From assembly GCA_025345505.1 (NCBI GenBank), contig JANVCC010000261.1:4970929-5034928 (forward strand): 64,000 nt of DNA, read 5' to 3'. Position 1 is the first letter of the stretch. Each line of letters starts with the position of its first letter. Shown one piece after another: positions 1 through 13,810 of the stretch. The notes under the pieces are model-generated. The model saw nothing but the letters and a program-made list of their open reading frames with translations. It had not been told where the DNA came from and searched no databases. A program made the translations under genes and the position numbers. The stretch comes from Todiramphus chloris collaris (Eukaryota; Chordata; Aves; Coraciiformes; Alcedinidae).

Positions 1-1626
1 GGCTGTCCTCTCCGTAGGCATCCTGACACACATTTCCTTCCCTCAGACCTTACCCCATGTTTACATTCTATTCCAATGCCAGTGTTAGGACAATTGCTGC
101 TGAAACTGCCACTTTTTGCTATAGTCTCTCTGCAGTGGATTTTGTTTCCTACAGTGGAGAGGTCATACACATTCTCCAGCACCACAATAGATTTGTGACC
201 AGTCTGGTTTTGTGTAACTCACTGCTATGTTCCACCAGTGGTGCTGGAGGTAGCAGCTGGTGGTGGGGTGTGCTGGCAAACTGGCTTTACCTAACAAAGC
301 TGGTTTTTACAAAGAACATTTGTCTCATCTCTCAAACTGGATGCTCGCTGGCTATTTCTTCAAATCTGCTCTGCAGCTCACGTACAGACTCCTGTTAAAC
401 AAGTGAAAAACTAGAGGATGACTTCAAGTTGGCAAAGCAACACACTTGGGTCCTGGCTTCCCTTCAAACACAGTAAAAAGCACCCACAGATACAGCTGGG
501 ACCTGGCACAGACAAGGCTGCTGAGTAATCTGCCCTGCAGAGCCCTAGGGAAGCACATCCATCTTCAGCCACACTTTCCTTGCAGGGAGAAACAATGACT
601 TTCCATTTTTTAAGAACTCTTTACACTTGATCCTCAGTCACTGATGGAAGAGTTGCAGTTCAGTTGCAGGGCATAATCTCAGTATAATTTATTACCAAAG
701 GCTTTCTCCTGAACTCCTTTGACCCTGCAACCTCGTTAATGTTAATCCACTGCAAGGTCATGCCTGAGGAGGGAATATAGCCCTCTCACTTACATTCTTC
801 ATAGCTATAATTAATTATCTGCATCATCTTCATCAGTGAGTGCAGTTAAAGGGGGAACAAAAGGGACATCAATCTCTCTAATGCAGAACTGATTTAGATG
901 CCTTTCTGTTAGCATTTGGATCTTACCCGTTACACAAACCCATAGCAAAAGCAAAGTGTGTGGCTGAGCCTTCTAGCAAGGACATACCCTGGAGCAGCTG
1001 TGTAAGTACCTCTACCTGCATAGAGAACTTAGTGTTCCTGATTGCAGACACTTCTTTTGTTCCTTCATTTATTACTTCATTAACTACAGGAAGGGATTCC
1101 TGAATAGTGACTACTTTTTACAGCAGCTAAAAGCATGCGATATATCTCCCATCAAAACAAATGGAAAGAGTTCAAATGCGCAGACACTATTAAAACACAG
1201 AGCAGCAGCCTTTGTGCACAGAACACATAAACCTCCAATTTGTCTCAGGGTGAGTAATAGCACTTCCTAAACATCACATTTCAACAGGTTAAACTGGTGT
1301 TTTATAGAACCTGTTGGAATAAAGTGTTGGGGTTTTTCCCCCTGTGCAAAATTTCCATTTTATCTGAAATAAAGTTTTTCAGCCTTTTGGTTTTTTTTTC
1401 CTTCTTCTTCCCTGACCAGCTATCCTCCCAAACCACAAGTTTCCCACAAAATACTGCATTTGGTCAAACCTTACAATATGGTATCTGGAAATGTCTAAGG
1501 AAATCCTCAGAAAAACATCATTTCTTACTATTGCTTATTTTTCTCCATGTTTTTTAACAAGTTTATATCTTAGCTTTTAACTCAAGTGCCCTCAATGCAC
1601 TTGGGGCTCTAGCCTCAAACCCCTTC
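1..1626. other. Intergenic DNA, no gene seen
   Basis: AT-rich unique-looking sequence. The few open frames are short and have no recognisable domains or good splice context. I see no RNA gene or clear repeat before the LTR that begins at 1627. Confidence 0.5.
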
Positions 1627-2091
1627 TGTCATGGTTTAACCTCTGTTAGCAGCTAAACACCACCCAGGTTCTCACTCACCACTTCCCCACACATCCCCCA
1701 CTGCTGTGGGATGGGAAGGAGAACTGGGAGGAAGACGAAAGCCGAGATCCCATAGGTTAAGATAAACACAGTTTAATAAAACCACACGAAGAAAGCAGAA
1801 ATCAACAGTAATAACAATAGTACTAATGAAATGATAGACAAAGCAGGTGATAGAAATCTCAAGGCTCTACCTGTACTCAAAATGCCACTTTCCCTGCTCC
1901 GGCCACTAGCTGAAGCTACACACACTGGAACAAGTTGAAAACAGGCACCCATACCCCAGGCCAGCCCTCCCCTTATATAGGGGGCATGACATCAGGATGG
2001 TATTGACCATTGGCTGGGTGGGTTGCTTATCCTGGCTGTGGTCCCTCCCAGCAGCTGATGGTGATAATGAACCCAAACCCAGCCCTGGACA
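1627..2091 (-). mobile_element. Solo LTR of an avian ERVL-like endogenous retrovirus
   Basis: A 465-base element bounded by TG and CA in the plus strand (TGTCATGG at 1627, CTGGACA ending 2091). It is flanked by a perfect 5-base target-site duplication, CCTTC at 1622-1626 and 2092-2096. Read on the minus strand it has a TATA-like CTATATAAGG (1971-1980) followed by a polyadenylation-type ATTAAA (1772-1777), the order expected inside an LTR, so the minus strand is sense. There is no internal retroviral sequence on either side, hence a solo LTR left by recombination. A 5-base duplication fits class III/ERVL elements. A relative lies at 19081-19539. Confidence 0.85.
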
Positions 2092-5000
2092 CCTTCCTAC
2101 CCAGAAGGCATGATGCAGTCACCAGGAATTGACTATGCCTGGCACACACAAGAGTTAATCTGAAACCCAATAATAAGGTAATCTTCCATCTCCATCTTAA
2201 CCCAGAGTCCACCATCACTCCAGGAGCATGCAGCCTTACACACCCTGTGTCCCACAGAGCACAGCACGGTGAAGAGCACAGGGGCTCATCTGCACACAGT
2301 GCCTCTTCTACCTGTCTCTTGCAGTAGCCACAGCGAGCAGAGCATGGGGAGAGCAGAGGTGGAAAGAGCTCTCCTCTGTGCTGTGTTGACACAGGAACCC
2401 GATAGAGACGTCAGACTGTATTTTTACAGAAGGTCTTTTCCCAGCAATGCCTTGAGAAAACAACCCCCAGATATGTTAGTGGTCTAAGAAATTGTCTGGT
2501 TGGATACACACAGCCTATTTTACATAGTATGAGTGGAACAGAAGTGATATATCAGCTGTCATTCTTAACATCTTAAAGTATATAAATCATCGGGGGGGTA
2601 AGTCTGAAAAGTCTTACTCAAGGGCATCACCTTCTGTGTTCTGATGCTCAAAGGAAGGTTTGAATAGAGCAATTCCTGGCTTGTATAGGATGCAATCATT
2701 TGCTTCTGTTGCTGTCCTAATACATTATTTCTGGTAGGCTTAAGGCAAGACTTTTTGGCACAGTCCTCCTGTCACTCCTTGCCTAATTTAGATGCCTCAG
2801 GGAAGGGCAGCGTTAAGTAGCAATTGCCTCAGCCCAGTCCCAACATTTAAAATTAGATTCTTAGCTCTATCTACATATTTGCCCACCCTACCAACATCCC
2901 TGGAGAGCAATCCCTCTTCTCTAACCTCGCTGTGTCCCTGATATACCCTATCACTGGAATGAATGAATGAGTTTTAAGAGTGCATTTAATTTAAGGGGTA
3001 CTATCATGAGGTTAGACCTAAGTATAGCCTTTTAAAATGGTTCTCCCAGGGGGAGTTCTTTGGAACTCTGAAATAGTCAGATAGTGGTGAGAAATGTATT
3101 AATTTACAGGGAATTGTCAACATTTGAACAAAAAAAAAAATAGATGCTACACTCCAGTTGTTTATGAGGAGTTATGCAATGGTACCTATTAACTGAGGTC
3201 CTTCTCAGGAAAGCTCCTAAGCCAGCACCTTGTATCAGACCTATCACATCTAAATGCTTTTCTAACTAGAAGACTTTCCTGAATGTATGCCAAATCTCTA
3301 ATTTCCAAAGGAATGTCCAAGTCCATCTTAGGCAATCTCTTCTGATTCACCTTTGACCTTAAAGTTTCAGGATTTGGGAGTATTCTCTCTCATTAAAAGT
3401 AAGACAGTTTCATCAGTGAGAGCCTGGCTAATTAAACTGCTTTTGCACTGAAATTGTGATGTTCAGTCTTTCAAGGCCTGTGAAGTATGAAAGCTCTTTG
3501 CAAGGCTGGTGGCTGCTCTCCTGATGCCAGGGAGATTTCTGGGTTGGATTGTCCCTACACAAGTAGGGAACGAAGCAAACTCCTCAAGACTAATTTAATC
3601 TTTGTCACCAACAGCACAGAAATATTAGCCAAGAAGGTGTTTAGAAGGTGATTATAGTGTGAAAAGGAGGTAGGTCTCCTTTTTTAGTGAAAGAAGATTA
3701 TAACCCCACTGGGGTTGGGGACAGTCCCCAGCTGCCGAGATCTGCCAGGTGATCATCGGGGGAAATACACTGAGAAAGTGAGGAGCAGTGAGGCTGAGCA
3801 TCTCCTTTCCTTGCCTTGGAAACTTCACCTACCCGGTGGTGGGACTGTAGTGCTGTCTGTGGGACAGAAGCAGATGGCTGAGCAGACACTGTCTGTGGCA
3901 CCTAGCAGAGGAAACAGATAGCACTTAACTAAGCGTGAAGCTTGTTCCCTACCCCTACAGCACCGTGGGAAGATCCCGAAGAGCCTCAAGGAAAGCAGCA
4001 AAGATCTGACAAAGCGGTTGCTAATGGCAATGTGCCATTATACGAGGTCTCCTCACCCTCTACAGGTGGCCCCCAAACTGTAAAATTCAGGAAATCTTCT
4101 GCTTTGAAGGGCCAGACTTAGCCTGATTACAACTGGGAGAAATTCTGCTCCCTGAGGGAATAATTAGGAAGCTGAGCTGAAACTCGTGTTGAACACACTT
4201 TCCCTTTACAGTGGTTTTCCTCTGCAACTCGGAGGGTAATTCTCCTTTGAAAACATTGTGCGCATCTTCCTGCAACAGATGCTGGAGAGAGCTGTGCCAT
4301 TCTTCCTGTGACTGTTGGGAACGGAAGCAGTGAAATGAGGAAACATCTCATCTGAATAAAACCCACATTTTTTTCTTCCTGTAAAGCCGAGGTCACTTTG
4401 GGTAATCCTAGCAGCAAAACCCATTGCCATACCCAGATGCAAAGTAATGCACTTACCTAGCACCACGGGTTAAAATGATTCAGTTGATGACATCTGACAT
4501 TGTTTTTTTCTAAATAAGGAAGTATGAGTAATCAGAAATCTCCTGTTTTAGTATTACCATAGAAACAAGCCATGTAAGAAATAAATGAGCTCTGTGTACA
4601 GAGCTGGAGCAGGTCTTACTGAACCTATAGGTATAAAACTAACAATGGTGGAAGAGTCCAGAGGGCTGAATATCCCAGTCAGTGGAGCATAGAAACCCCT
4701 TACATTGTTCCCCCTGCCACCACGTGTTTCTTTGTTCTCGATGAAATGAATTCTGCGCATTATCCACATACGCACGTTTGGCTTTGTCTCATAGTAGGGA
4801 CTAACAGTAGAAGAACAAAAATTAACACATTTTTCCTGTCAGGCTGTAGATTTTCTATGAGTGGGTCACAAACGATTTTTCTGTATAAATAAAAAATTAT
4901 ATATATATTCAAACAAGTAACTGTTCATACATTAGAGTGGATAAGAAAGAAAATAAGAAGTGACTAAACCTTTTCCCTGAGGACTGAACAATTTGCCTAA

Positions 5001-6301
5001 GTGGCACCTACCTCCACAAGCCACTTTCACTCTCACAAAGACAGTAAATTTTTAAGTTAAAATGTAAGGAACACTCATAAAAGAAAATAAGGAGGAAATA
5101 CCAGACTCCTGAGCAAATACAGTTCTTGTTGAATTTCAAAAGCTCCTTGGTTGTCATTTACATAAAAACATAAATATTCATACCATCTTAATAGCAGCCG
5201 AAAGAAGTGAAATACAGGTCTGTATCGTGACTGCTGTTCAGAGTTTGATTGAAACCCCAGGCATGCTGTTTACATAGGATGGTAACTTGTGCAGAAGTAC
5301 AGACAGCACACATACCAGTGCAGCTGAAGTGATTTCAGTGAGGAAGTGTCATGTTTAAACAGGCAGTAGACATCTCTGAAGAAAGATGGATTACCAGGAG
5401 ATGGTAAATGCAGTTTGGTTATATGGGGTGTAAAGGAGTTCTTCTGAAATGACATCACAAATGCAGGAAAGTGCAAGTCTGGAGAGTTACAAAGGGCAAA
5501 TGCCATCAGTTTTGGCCTTGCAGTGGCCTGAGGATGCTAAAAGAGCATCTTCCCTCATCAGCCATGATAAGAAAATATGTCCTGTACCCTTGCCCTGCCT
5601 CATTGCCACCCTTCTGCACACCCTGTGCACTTTGCTGCAAGTGCTGTGGGTAGCACAGCATTTCAGTAACTCCAGAAACAACATCTTTAAATTTTCATGG
5701 ACTGTATTTTGCAATGAGCTAAATATTTTGTCAGCAGTTTAGCAAAGGGCAGTCTCTTTGGCAGGGGTTTGGCTCTGCTTACAGAAGCAGGCAGTGGCTT
5801 TGCAGAGGGAAGTTCTGGTGAACCCGAGGGACACATTTCATGGGTGCCAGGGAGGGTTTGCTGGACGAGCTCTGGGCTGCTGCTCTGGACTGAAGGGCTT
5901 AAGAACCCAACGTTCATTAAACGTGTTTGTATTTGTCAATGTATTGCATTGTCTGCTTTGGTTTCTTCCAAAATGAACCCATTTTGTTGCTTCTGCACCT
6001 GCTGCACAGTGTGAAACAAAACCCCGTGGGGACAATCAGGTGAGTCCCTGTAAGAAAATCACTTCTGATCTGAACTAAACTCATGCCAACACAACTGTTA
6101 CTGACTGTGGGGCTGGAGTTCCCAGCTTCTATCAAGGGCAAAATCTGATCACAGCTTTTCAAATGAGCTGAGGAGAATTGCCATAGCACACATGGCAGTT
6201 TCAACAAGAACTAAGTTCCTAGAACTAAGAACTTAATTCCTGAAGTCTTGCTTAAGCTTACTTCAAAAATAATTAGCTGTCTAACATCCTGAAACCAAAG
6301 G
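2092..6301. other. Intergenic DNA, no gene seen
   Basis: Unique-looking AT-rich sequence with only short scattered open frames. No exon-like block with paired splice sites or recognisable protein was found. Confidence 0.45.
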
Positions 6302-6388
6302 AGACAGCTAAATAACTCCCTGTGTTGGCATGGGGGTTGGACTCGATGTTCTCCAGAGATCCCTTCCAACCCCTACCATTCTATGATA
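6302..6388 (+). mobile_element. CR1 LINE 3' end fragment
   Basis: Contains the hallmark CR1 3' terminal sequence: GGTTGGACTCGATG, then CCCTTCCAACCC, ending in CATTCTATGAT. CR1 is the dominant LINE of birds and is usually 5'-truncated, as here. Bases upstream of about 6302 may belong to the same copy, but I cannot recognise them. The insertion is in plus orientation. Confidence 0.85.
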
Positions 6389-9300
6389 GCTCCAGAATTT
6401 TGTTAGTATTTGGCACACAAATATATTGGCCTGTATTCTCAAAAAGTCTCCAATTTCTTATGATGGTAATAAGGAAAGTGAGATTAATCTTGTCTCCTAG
6501 AACCATCAATCTGGCTTTATTTATTTGCAGGGAAAGAAATACAACTCTTTTGTGGTCTTGCCTGTTGGTCTGGAAGTTTGAAAGTGAGCATTGCTGTAGT
6601 AGACACAGAATATTCATCGTAGTCTCAAACTAGGCAGGAACAAAAAAATTACCATAGCAAACATTTTTTCAGATTATTGGGATGTGTTTCTTTTGACTTG
6701 TAATAAAGGACATTTTCTGCCTTGAAGAGGAAAGTTGTCTGGGAGCAAAGCCAGGAGTAGCAGTGTTAGGAGGAAGAAAGAACTAAACAGATATTTTTGT
6801 TACAAATTGTCCAGAAAGTTACTGCTTGTAATGGTTTAGTTAAACAAATAGTACCCACAGATTCTTGCGCTGCAGATGCCCTGGTAGTTACGAGGCTCCA
6901 TGGAATGACAGACAATAACCATAGCTATTGCTTTTTACTGTTCCATGATTTTGGGGAAAACAAACAAATACACAAACCAAACAAACCAACACAACAAAAA
7001 AACCCCAGCCCAAAATAAAAACCTCTCAAACACTTCTCCCCATCTAACACATCTTGTAAAAATTAGCTGGCCACAAAAGGAAACTTCTTTCAGCTTTGTG
7101 AGTTGCAGAGTAAATATTGTAAGAAAGATAAGATTTGTCCTGTCCTGGGTTGCTGTGTTTGGGCTGGAGCAGGCTCTGTCCTTTGCACACACAATCATGT
7201 TCCCTTTGCCCTCCAGCTCTCTACATGTTTCCAGTAGACAACAGCCCAAGAGAGAGGTATAGTCATGTCTATACCTGTCACCATTGGGCTGCTCCACGCA
7301 CATCATGATTAGGTTTTGCTGACGCAGCAGCAAGACCCTGAAGGCAAAAATGGGCTGGTATTTCATTGTGGGGCTGGGGTCCTCCCCTCTGCAGATCAGC
7401 CAACCCCACGTCCCAAGGGCAGTCACTCCTCAACCCTGCCAGTGCCCCAGCTTGCTGGCTTTGTGGTCCAACAGGGACACACAGGAGCTACACAAGCTCG
7501 CAGCACATCACACTCTGCGGCACCGGGCTCTGGGTCTCTATTCCAGTGCATGCAGTGCTCTTCTCCACTCATTCCAGAACTGGAAACCAGCCAAAGGGAA
7601 GTTGGCACCTATGCCAGCATGAGGTGATGTGTGCCATTTCAAGGGTTTGCAGTTTGCTTTCTGTGGGGAGCACCTCTGGCATAGTGACCCCAGGACTGAT
7701 TGCTACTCCTGGATACACGAAGCCTAACTCATGGAGCATGTGTCCCACGTGAGCCATGAGTTATGAAGCAGGTAGCAGCTCTGGAGAAGACTTGCATGCA
7801 TTTGACCTGCAGACACCCTTTCAAAGATTTCTGCAAGGCTCTGTTCTGTGTAGCTTGAGAGCACTCCTCTCCACAGCACTAAATTAGCCCTGACTTTGCC
7901 CACTGCCTGCACAGAATGAGCACTTCTGTGCAGCAATAGGTCTCTAGGTTGATTTAAATCACTCTCACAATCAGTTCTACAAAAACACTCAAAACCCTTT
8001 CCAGTAACTGGAGCTGTTCCATGATAAATTTCAGCTTTTGGCATGGAAGAACTTCAGCTCTACAGATATGCTGGAAGGTTATTAAAAACAGAAAAGAGAA
8101 TCTGTATTTTTTCCAGTTTTTATAGTTCTTACATTTGAATGGAAATTATCTATGCCAAGGTAGAACCAGAAATATGTCATTTAGAAGCTTGAAAATATTC
8201 CCAAAATTTGAGGAGCCGAAAGCAAAAATTGAGGCTGAAACACTAGGTAGAAGATGAGTACACAGCTTGGTCTAAAATTGACATGTCAGACTGGAATTTA
8301 TAAGATTTTCCTAAGTTCCATAAGACTTGAAATTTCTAGAACAGGTGTAATGACTCAATAACAAGTGCATCTTTTTTAGTTCATGGAAGAGACGTTGCAA
8401 ATGTGATTAAAATGCTTGTACAGCATCACCTAAGCTAGATTTTGTGTGCTCTGTATTGCCATTGGGTCAGCAGTGCTGCTTTCACTCTCAGTGTTGCTAA
8501 TCTTGCTATTTTATCATGCTTCACATCATTATGCTATTTTTCACTATGCCATAATGCAGGTAAATCCATGGTGCACCTGGATCTGGTTTCTCTCCCCCAC
8601 TCACTGCTAAAAGAATATAGTAGCAGAGGAAGAGCTACACAGAAAGGCAACCAGGCAGACCAAAGATGTGGTACCACTTCAGTTCAGGGAGTGACAGATG
8701 AACTTGTGCTCTGCAGCCAGCAGAAAGGGCAATGAAGGGCTATGACAGAGACCTCATTATGTCCTGACCAGTACAGAAAAGGTCATCTGGCAGTGAATGT
8801 TTTCCCTTTCCCCAGAACTAAGGAATTTGGGGTAAAACATCCAGGTTCTAGGTGACGGATTGAGATGTGGGAACAAATGTGTTGTTCACACAGCAGGTAT
8901 CGAGGTTGTGGCTCTCATTGCCACAGGACGTTATGGAACAAAAAGGTTTAAAAGAGTTAAAATTGATTGAATATATTAATGGAAGAAAAATCCTCGGGGA
9001 CCATGAACACCAAGATGCCATCTCTGGTGCAGGCACTCCCTGAGCTGCGGTCACAGGAGGCTGGTAACTATATTAAGAGAATGTCACTACATTGCTGCCT
9101 ATTTTTATATTCTTCCCAAAGTAGGCAATACTTGTTACTGACAGAGACAGGATCCTGGGCTAGCTGGACCTTGAATCTGATCCAAGGTATCTGTTCTTGT
9201 GATCTATTAACTTTCAGTAAGAGGGGAAAAAAAAGGGGGGGGGCGGAAACGATGACATTTTAGTACTCAGGGCTTTTAAACTTTAAAACCTCTGTCTAGT

Positions 9301-12300
9301 TCCCAGACTTAAGTAAAAAGAACTTAAAACTTACGGATATCAGATTAATATAATGATATTTGAGTGACTTGGTATTCCAGAATACTTGGTCTATGTTGCA
9401 TAGTAAACCAGAACTTTGATATGCCAATGGAGTCCAAAATAGAGCAGAGATAATAACCATATTCACAGCTGTTTTCTGATAATCATGAAGTACAATAGAT
9501 TACACCATTGTTTTGGTGCAATCTCTGTTTTTCAGATAAGACTCTGGCAGCATTATAAAACAGTAGCTCTTTCTCAACATATTTTTCTTCAAAAATACCA
9601 AGAACCAACTAATGATCCTTGGCATTTTTTTTTACAGATTGTTCAGGATCTCCCTCTGCTAAATGTCACATTTGTAGTTTTATTTTATCAAGTGCTACTT
9701 CACATGACTCAAACTAAAAAATTCTCATTAAAGGATTGAGAATGTGATTTATTCTACTACAGTTCTGAATCCAAGAGAGAATCACTGAATGAAGCTGTTA
9801 ATTTGAGCCACGTTATGGTACTGTATGTGGTGTTATTTTCCCCCTCCTCTTTAATTTGAAGCTCTGATTAATAAGTCATATTCACAAGGGTCAGAAGGGA
9901 GAGAGGAAAAAAAAAGAGATTATTGCTCAAAATTATCAGACTGTATAGGAAGCAGATTTAACCATCTCTTTGATTATGTCCCCTGGCCAGAATGAGCTAT
10001 GGTACAGTTCATGGCTCGTTCCTCATAACCAGTGAGGCAGAAATGCAATGTAATGAAAATTGATCTATAGAACATATTCGATTAGTGAAATATGAGCAAA
10101 GAAATTACTTCTGAAGAAAGTGGAAATTAAGAGGCTATACCAGCAATGGCAGACTATTATTATTTCCTCCAGAAAAGCAGATGAGGTAAGCACTGGGTGC
10201 ATCCACCAAGCAAAGAGTTCATTGCTTCACCTGCCTCTAACTCTCCCTACAGAGATTCAGCTATAGAAACAGAATAGCAAAAATTAAACCCCTCAGTTTA
10301 TGATTGTGCTCTTACTAATTATCAGAAGACAATGTTTTGGAAAAATAAACTGTGGCTTCACTACTGATGAAGACTTTATTGCAGAGAAAAAAAGTCTTCA
10401 GTTCTTTGGTTTTTGTTCAACTTTCATGTAAGCCAAGGCAACCACTGATGTCCTCTTTCTTTCATGTTTTTTTAGTTGTAAATTGTAGGTAGTAATCACC
10501 AGAAATATGTGAGAATTAATTTAATACAAGGAATGCTTTGATTTCCTTGGGCAACAGGTTCGTAACAGCATAAAAATACGCTGGAGAAATAAGTGCATCC
10601 CCTCTTATCTGAAATGTGGATCTCTTATATGGTCACTTCTATGTTCTCAGCAAACTAATAACAAATGATCTTCCCATCTGTGCAGGCTCACTCGTATAGT
10701 ACGGAAGAAAAATAACTTCTGTTGTTTAGATGAGCAATGACAGAACATGGAACAAATCAGGACAAGCAAACACTCAAGGCTAAAGCCATATAATATTCAA
10801 GAGCACGCACAGAGCATGAAATGTGTTCATATAAAACATTCATGGACTACTTTAAAAAGGGAAATCATAAACAATTTAGTCTAGTTGTAAAGAAATCATG
10901 GAGAGAAAAGGGGTTAAATGTTCAGAATAATTATTTTTTCATTGCAAATAGCTCAAGGTATTCACGTGCATTATTTTGCAAGGAAAATATTTGTCATTCC
11001 CCTCGGGTCTGGCAAGCCATCTCTGGGGATTTCCATTTTCCACGCTACCCCCTATTTCAACACCTACATACGCTTGCTGATTTTTGCTACAATTGGTTTC
11101 TCTGTATTTTTCTGACAGACTTCTAACTGAAAGCAGCACGATAAACTGGAGGAAGCCTTATCCCCATAAACCCCCTATCACTGCTGCAGGAAGTCAGTCT
11201 GTCTGCACAGCCTATTTTTGTGCTGTCCCTGAGCCACAACCGTGCCCCGTGCAGTCGTAAATCAGGAGCCGAGGCCGCTGAGGAGTGGCCGGCAGTGTCT
11301 CTGCCATGGCCGTGGCCAACCCAGCAGCAGGGCCACAGGCCTGCCCCACTGCACCCTGGCACCATGGCTGCTGCTCCTCCATGGCACTGCCCATGGCACA
11401 GCACTGGAGGATGCTGAGCACCCGAGGCGCTGGCTGGAGAGGAGATGTAGCGATGGGGAAGGCGATACCATCGTCGCACCTTTCTGGCACTTGCAGACAG
11501 ACCTTGGCTCATGTTGCTCTTTTGCACTGAAGATCAGAAGATTTCGTGTTCCCTGATCCCAGAAGAGCAGAGAAGCTGCACACAGCAGAACGTGTGAAGA
11601 AGCCTCCAGGATGGGAAGGCTCCAGACAGTACGTAGGCAGGTACAGCTCACGAAGGAAGCTGCTCCCGCTTTGTGTCAGGGTGAATTTGGTTGAAACATC
11701 TCAGCCTTGGGCTGATACTTCCCTTTGTTTTCATGTTCCCATCCAATCAAAATCAGCAAGCAGCCAAAGGACCAAAAGGCAGCCTCAGCCGCTTCATTTT
11801 CATGCTGTGTTTTCCCCAGGAAAGCCTACCAGAACCACACAGCCAGCAGGCTTGGCTGTAGCCATGCCTGTGCGGGGATGGCCCCCTGCGTGACCTCTCA
11901 GCCACTCCACAGCTAGAAGACCAGACACCCTCTGATTTATGGTTTTTGGCAGTTCCTCTGGATATGCAACTTGGGAGGGGAGAGTAAAGAGCTAAAAATG
12001 CTGAGGTGCAAATTTATGCCTTTTTGCAATCCCAGGATGCTGCAGGAGCATCCAAAAAGCTTCTTTTGTTAAAACCAAAGCACAGACTCAGGTTTAATGC
12101 AGCACCTGCCTGTACACAGCTGGTGGAATCTGGTTGACACTTCTGTCAGCTCCCTGCTCTTGAGGAGACAGATGCTCGTTTTTTGTTTCATGTGTCCGTA
12201 GGTCCTGAGCTAACATTTCTGGAAGCCAGTGGAGGACTCTCCTCTGCCTTCACTCAGCCATGAGCCAGGTCCAGAGACACCCTGGGGCTGAGACCCTCCC

Positions 12301-13237
12301 AGCATCGTGCCTTTGGAAACACACAGATGTCTGGCAGGTTGTAATTGCTTCTCGTTGCAACAGCGATGGCTGAAAGTATGCCAGTGTATTAATATCCTGT
12401 ATTATTTTCAGACTTGCATGGTGGGCCAAGGTAAACGCTCAGCGACCGAATCACCTCCATCTGAACTTTTCTCTCTGTCTCTGAAAGTTCCCTTTATGTT
12501 CTCACGGTATCTACCAGCGCTGCCGTGTTTATTCAGTTTGCCCTGTGCCTCGGATTAACCTGCACTTCTGATTCTTCACAGCCACTGACAAATGGGAGCT
12601 TCCACACCCGGCATTACTCATTCATAAAGGAATGACTAGAAGAGTGCTCCGAGGCCAAAGGAAGCAATGTCAGACCTAGGTTTTGATTTGCTTTTACTCA
12701 AAGCAAACCCATTGATTCTCTTCCACTTACAGAACTATTGTCTGAGAATGTCACATGAACTACAAACAAAAGCAGCAGATCCATCCCCACTTTCTGAGGA
12801 AAGATGCTTTAGGTTAGATCACAGCACATGACCATATTTAAAGTGTAGTGATATTCTCCCCTTTACCTAATGGTGTGTGGAGGGCAACTGGGCACAGTCT
12901 GGACTTCTCAGCAAAATCCACTGGATTCACAATGTGCCTTAACTCCATTCTCATTCTTAACTCCAATTCTCATCTGGTCTTGGATGAACCCGTGTACCTT
13001 CAAGTACACATGTGGGGATCTTCTGTATTACCCATCATTTTAGATCTGAGCATCTTCTCTGCTAATCCTTGCTGGACCTGTGTAGCTGTATTTATGTTGC
13101 AGAACCCAGAACCACTTCTAGAAGTATGCAGAGATCACAGTGGTAGTGTGCAAAAATCTCATAGGTTTTTGAATTTGTTTTCAAAACCTAGTTTGAGCAC
13201 AGAGGTGTGAAGACTGAAGTGTAAGACAGTTGACAAA
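6389..13237. other. Intergenic DNA, no gene seen
   Basis: No supported gene. A GC-richer patch at about 11220-11480 with repeated CCATGG/GCCATGG words creates overlapping open frames on both strands. These have low-complexity composition (Ala, Pro, Gly, Cys, His) and no domain. Homopurine and homopolymer runs occur at about 9227-9245. Confidence 0.45.
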
Positions 13238-13305
13238 AGGACAAGGAGCAAGATTAGAAGAGGAAATGAGGAAAAGAAAGATGACAGAGGCCCTTTAGAT
13301 ACTTC
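13238..13305 (+). repeat. Left arm of a long inverted repeat
   Basis: The 68 bases starting AGGACAAGGAGCAAGATTAG and ending GATACTTC match the reverse complement of 13745-13810 almost perfectly. Differences are two substitutions near the start and a 2-base length difference near ATGACAGAGG. About 440 bases separate the arms. I do not recognise the unit as a known transposon end. Confidence 0.85.
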
Positions 13306-13744
13306 TTTACATTAATTAATTTAATTAAATTAATTACTTGAATTACATTGTAGAAAAAGTGAAATGCTCCATGCCAGCAGTGGGCAGTTGATGCACATGG
13401 GGATTTGGTGACGTGCCAACAGCCATCCAGGAAATCTGCAGCAAGCATAGGACTGACCCTTACCCGCAAGTACCTTGACTGTTCAAACTTGCTTTTAACA
13501 GAGCTTTTCAACCCTCTGGGCTACGTTTGTGGGTCAAAAATCATCCTTGTCAGGGCTAGAGAGCCATACTGGCTGATATTCTGAAAACTATTAATGAGTA
13601 TAAATATCTTTGAGAATCTTGGCAGTTAGTAGTGGCAGGGAGAGTGAGCAAAGAGGACTAGCTCTGCTCATATTTGCATTAAGCATGGGAGCCTAGATGT
13701 GCTTGACAAGGCAGAAATAGATGCTTATGCAGCCTGTGAAGTAT

Positions 13745-13810
13745 GAAGTATCTAAAGGGCCTCTCATCTTTCTTTTCCTCATTTCCTCTTCTAATCTTGT
13801 TTCTTGTCCT
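13745..13810 (-). repeat. Right arm of a long inverted repeat
   Basis: This 66-base stretch is the inverted copy of 13238-13305. The similarity stops abruptly at both ends: flanking bases on the inner and outer sides do not continue it. The result is a potential 66-base-pair stem with a loop of about 440 bases. Confidence 0.85.

Noticed and set aside
6935..7426. 163-codon minus-strand open frame
   Set aside because: No domain. It ends in a low-complexity FVWFVYLFVF tract that is simply the complement of an A/C-rich run at 6957-7015, and no splice or promoter context was found.
8560..8740. Possible CR1 body fragment
   Set aside because: A few purine-rich words resemble the CR1 3' half, but there is no diagnostic block and no terminal repeat.
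11123..11651. Overlapping frames on both strands in a GC-rich patch
   Set aside because: Five frames overlap the same bases, and repeated CATGG words explain the Met/Ala/His-rich peptides. No family resemblance.
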